A stretch of 8,962 bases of DNA, taken from NCBI GenBank assembly GCA_021767985.1, contig JAASSH010000049.1:1-8962 (forward strand), given 5' to 3'. The DNA comes from Gammaproteobacteria bacterium. Lineage in GTDB: Bacteria > Pseudomonadota > Gammaproteobacteria > GCA-001735895. The position numbers and the translations under genes are program-made. The first letter of the stretch is position 1, and every line of letters starts with the position of its first letter. The notes beneath the pieces were generated by a model, which was given only the letters and a program-made list of their open reading frames with translations, did no database searches and was not told the origin of the DNA. Shown one piece after another: positions 6,893-8,962 of the stretch.

Positions 6893-8167
6893 ATGTTTAA
6901 ATCTTTTTTCCCGAATCCAAAGCTGTTCTTTCTCTCAGTGGTGATTTACGCGGCCGTCTGCAGCTTTATCTGGTACAGCTTCAACGAGGAGATCGGCGCG
7001 GTTCTGGGCTTCGACCTGACGTCGTCCGACCCGGTAATCGGGCTGGGGCATTTCTTAACCGATTCATTCTTGCTGTTTTATATTTACTACCTGGCCTGCT
7101 GCGCCCTGTTCGCGGCGTTCTGGTTCAGGCTGGCCCCACACCCCTGGCAATGGTGGTCGATCGTCGGTTCGATGCTGATCCTGTTTTCCACCTATTACTC
7201 GGTACAGGTATCGGTCGCAATCAATAACTGGCGACGGCCTTTTTTCGACCTGGTGCAAAATGCGCTGGGCGGCTCCGCCTCGCAGGGCGGCGATAATATC
7301 GAAGTAACCAAATCAGCAGAGGCAATCTCGTCGGATTCCGCCGGGCTTTACGACCTGATCCTCGTTTTTGCTGAAATCGCTTTCCTCTTTGTGTTCGTTT
7401 TCGTCGTTACCCGCTTTTTCGTAAGCCACTTTATTTTTCGGTGGCGCACCGCCATGAACGACTATTACACCGCGCAGTGGGAACGGGTGCGTAAGATCGA
7501 GGGCGCCTCCCAGCGGATCCAGGAAGACACCATGCGATTTGCCGAAATCATGGAGGGCCTGGGGGTTTCGATCGTCGACGCGGTAATGACGCTGTTCGCT
7601 TTTTTGCCGGTATTGTGGGCCTTGTCCGAGTATGTGAAAGAGCTGCCCCTGGTTGGTCAGATCGCCCATCCGCTGTTCGTCGCCTCGCTGGTCTGGTCGG
7701 TGTTCGGCACCGGATTGCTGGCGCTTGTCGGTATAAAACTGCCCGGATTGTTCTTCAAGAACCAGCGCGTGGAAGCCGCTTTTCGTAAGGAACTGGTATA
7801 CGGCGAGGACGATGACACCCGCGCTCAACCGATGGCGCTGAAAGAGCTGTTCGCCAACGTCCGCAGGAATTACTTCAAGATCTACTTTCACTACATGTAT
7901 TTCAACGTCGCGCGAGGCATGTACATCCAGGCGGATAATATCTTCGTCTACGTCCTGTTGATTCCGACGATTGCCGCCGGCGCGATTACCTTCGGCATCC
8001 TGCAGCAAATACTGACCGCCTTCAGCCAGGTCAGCAATTCGTTTCAGTACCTGGTAAATTCGTGGACCACGATTGTCGAGCTGCTATCGATTTACAAGCG
8101 CCTGAGTTCCTTCGAGGCGGCGATCAAGAACGAGCCGCTGCCGGCCATAGATCAGCTGGCCACATGA
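6893..8167 (+). CDS. sbmA: SbmA/BacA-family peptide antibiotic transporter
   Basis: An inner-membrane importer of 424 residues (E. coli SbmA 406). SbmA/BacA proteins have an ABC-exporter-like membrane fold but no ATPase domain, and use the proton gradient to take up proline-rich antimicrobial peptides, microcin B17-type peptides and bleomycin-like compounds. From memory of E. coli SbmA the match is very strong along the whole length: MFKSFFP at the start, FFVSHFIFRWRTAMN (175-189), GASQRIQEDTMRFA (204-217), GIKLPGLFFKNQRVEAAFRK (280-299), YGEDDDTRA (303-311), FHYMYFN (332-338) and LVNSWTTIVELLSIYKRL (387-404). Hydrophobic helices fall near 10-30, 55-80, 88-110, 155-180, 230-248, 262-282 and 350-370. 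The loop at about 126-150 (GGSASQGGDN onward) is roughly 15 residues longer than in E. coli. The ATG at 6893 follows AAAGAG at 6878-6883, a modest ribosome site. It lies between hemH and the NRDE gene. Confidence 0.95.
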   Translation: MFKSFFPNPKLFFLSVVIYAAVCSFIWYSFNEEIGAVLGFDLTSSDPVIGLGHFLTDSFLLFYIYYLACCALFAAFWFRLAPHPWQWWSIVGSMLILFSTYYSVQVSVAINNWRRPFFDLVQNALGGSASQGGDNIEVTKSAEAISSDSAGLYDLILVFAEIAFLFVFVFVVTRFFVSHFIFRWRTAMNDYYTAQWERVRKIEGASQRIQEDTMRFAEIMEGLGVSIVDAVMTLFAFLPVLWALSEYVKELPLVGQIAHPLFVASLVWSVFGTGLLALVGIKLPGLFFKNQRVEAAFRKELVYGEDDDTRAQPMALKELFANVRRNYFKIYFHYMYFNVARGMYIQADNIFVYVLLIPTIAAGAITFGILQQILTAFSQVSNSFQYLVNSWTTIVELLSIYKRLSSFEAAIKNEPLPAIDQLAT

Positions 8168-8207
8168 TCAGCCGCTGTTCCGACTGCGGGATAATGACCA
8201 GAGCTCT

Positions 8208-8962
8208 ATGTGCCTGATCCTGTTCGCTTATCGCCAGCACGCGGATTACCCGCTGATCCTGATAGCAAACCGCGACGAGTACTACGCCCGCCCGACGCGT
8301 GACGCACACTGGTGGGACGATAAGCCGATGCTTGCCGGGCGTGACCTCGAAGCCGGCGGCACCTGGCTCGGCATCAGCCGCAAGGGCCGCTTCGCCGCGG
8401 TTACCAACGTGCGCGAGCCAGGCGGCATACAGCCAGGCAAGAAATCGCGCGGCGAGCTGACGGTGGATTTCCTGACAGGCGATACTCCGGCCGAGGCCTA
8501 TCTGCACGCACTGACGGCAAGGGATGGCGATTACGCCGGGTTCAACCTGCTGCTCGGCGACACCCGGGGATTCTGGTTCTACTCCAACCGCGATCACGGC
8601 ATTCGTCTTATCGAACCCGGCGTTCACGGCATCTGCAATGGCGCCTTCGACGAACCCTGGCCCAAGCTCAGCTCCGGCAAGGCGGAACTGGCGGCGATGC
8701 TCGACGGCGATATCGTCGCCAGCGAGCTGATGGAAATCCTGACAGATCACCAGACCGCAGCCGACCACGAGTTGCCGCAGACCGGCGTGCCGCTCGATGT
8801 CGAGCGTATGCTGTCGAGTCGCTTCATCCGCTCGCCCGAGTACGGTACCCGCGCCTGCACCGTGCTAACCATCGATCGCAACAACCAGGTCAGCTTCAGC
8901 GAACAAAATTTTCGCGACGCCGGCCACGGCGGCGACACGGTAAACGAATCTTTCGCTTTAAA
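8208..8962 (+). CDS. NRDE/TANGO2-family protein (3' end outside the window)
   Basis: The frame is open from ATG 8208 to the window edge, 251 codons with no stop; family members are about 250-270 residues, so only a few residues are missing. It begins MCLILFAYRQHADYPLILIA and then has the name-giving NRDE motif (residues 23-26, in ANRDEYYARPT). GGTWLGIS, FAAVTNVREP, GFNLLLGD, FWFYSNRD, and GICNGAFDEPWPK follow in family order, and the C-terminal EYGTRACTVLTID marks the late conserved block. Cys2 immediately after the start methionine is characteristic; the fold is considered Ntn-hydrolase-like, though an enzymatic reaction is not established. Eukaryotic TANGO2/HRG-9 and bacterial homologues have been reported to traffic heme. 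It starts 40 bases after sbmA, with a weak AGAG ribosome site, and points the same way as sbmA and hemH, so cotranscription is plausible. The heme role is inferred from family and neighbourhood. Confidence 0.92.
   Translation, partial: MCLILFAYRQHADYPLILIANRDEYYARPTRDAHWWDDKPMLAGRDLEAGGTWLGISRKGRFAAVTNVREPGGIQPGKKSRGELTVDFLTGDTPAEAYLHALTARDGDYAGFNLLLGDTRGFWFYSNRDHGIRLIEPGVHGICNGAFDEPWPKLSSGKAELAAMLDGDIVASELMEILTDHQTAADHELPQTGVPLDVERMLSSRFIRSPEYGTRACTVLTIDRNNQVSFSEQNFRDAGHGGDTVNESFAL

Noticed and set aside
7313..8008. A 231-codon leftward open frame opposite sbmA.
   Set aside because: Antisense shadow of a clear SbmA gene with no domain of its own.
8124..8768. A 214-codon leftward open frame at the right end.
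   Set aside because: The opposite strand encodes the NRDE/TANGO2 protein with all family motifs, so this is a shadow.

Overview
The window looks like chromosomal DNA of a gammaproteobacterium outside the Enterobacterales. The main evidence is the leftward gene order priA - argS - SPOR-domain protein, which corresponds to the priA/argS/SPOR/hslVU neighbourhood of Pseudomonas and to priA-cytR-ftsN-hslVU of E. coli. The proteins also read as full-length gammaproteobacterial types. Coding DNA is GC-rich, and there are no insertion sequences, phage genes, tRNAs, rRNAs or CRISPR repeats. No finer taxonomic call is possible from the sequence alone.

Left part (1-5289): the 3' part of a YgjP/DUF45 zinc metallohydrolase gene reads rightward and enters from outside the window. 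It converges on a leftward block made of priA (replication restart helicase), argS (arginyl-tRNA synthetase, apparently with a TTG start) and a small membrane-anchored SPOR protein that sits where ftsN is expected. argS and the SPOR gene are 5 bases apart. hslVU, the usual next genes, are absent; the YgjP gene is there instead.

Middle (5290-5831): a 542-base non-coding gap separates leftward priA from rightward hemH. Its core (5401-5760) is about 29% G+C by direct count. It contains two perfect DnaA boxes (TTATCCACA) facing each other 5 bases apart, a second pair of near-consensus boxes, a T-rich tract with only 15% G+C, and a perfect 12-bp all-A/T inverted repeat. Transcription diverges from this gap on both sides. 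Together this resembles a replication origin or another DnaA-bound locus, and it is the most interesting part of the window. Plausible sigma70 promoters for priA and hemH lie at the two edges.

Right part (5832-8962): three rightward genes. hemH encodes ferrochelatase, the last step of protoheme synthesis. sbmA encodes a proton-driven peptide importer of the SbmA/BacA family. The last is a nearly complete NRDE/TANGO2-family gene that runs off the right edge with no stop codon. Since TANGO2 homologues have been linked to heme trafficking, hemH and the NRDE gene may share a role in heme synthesis and delivery, with sbmA between them.
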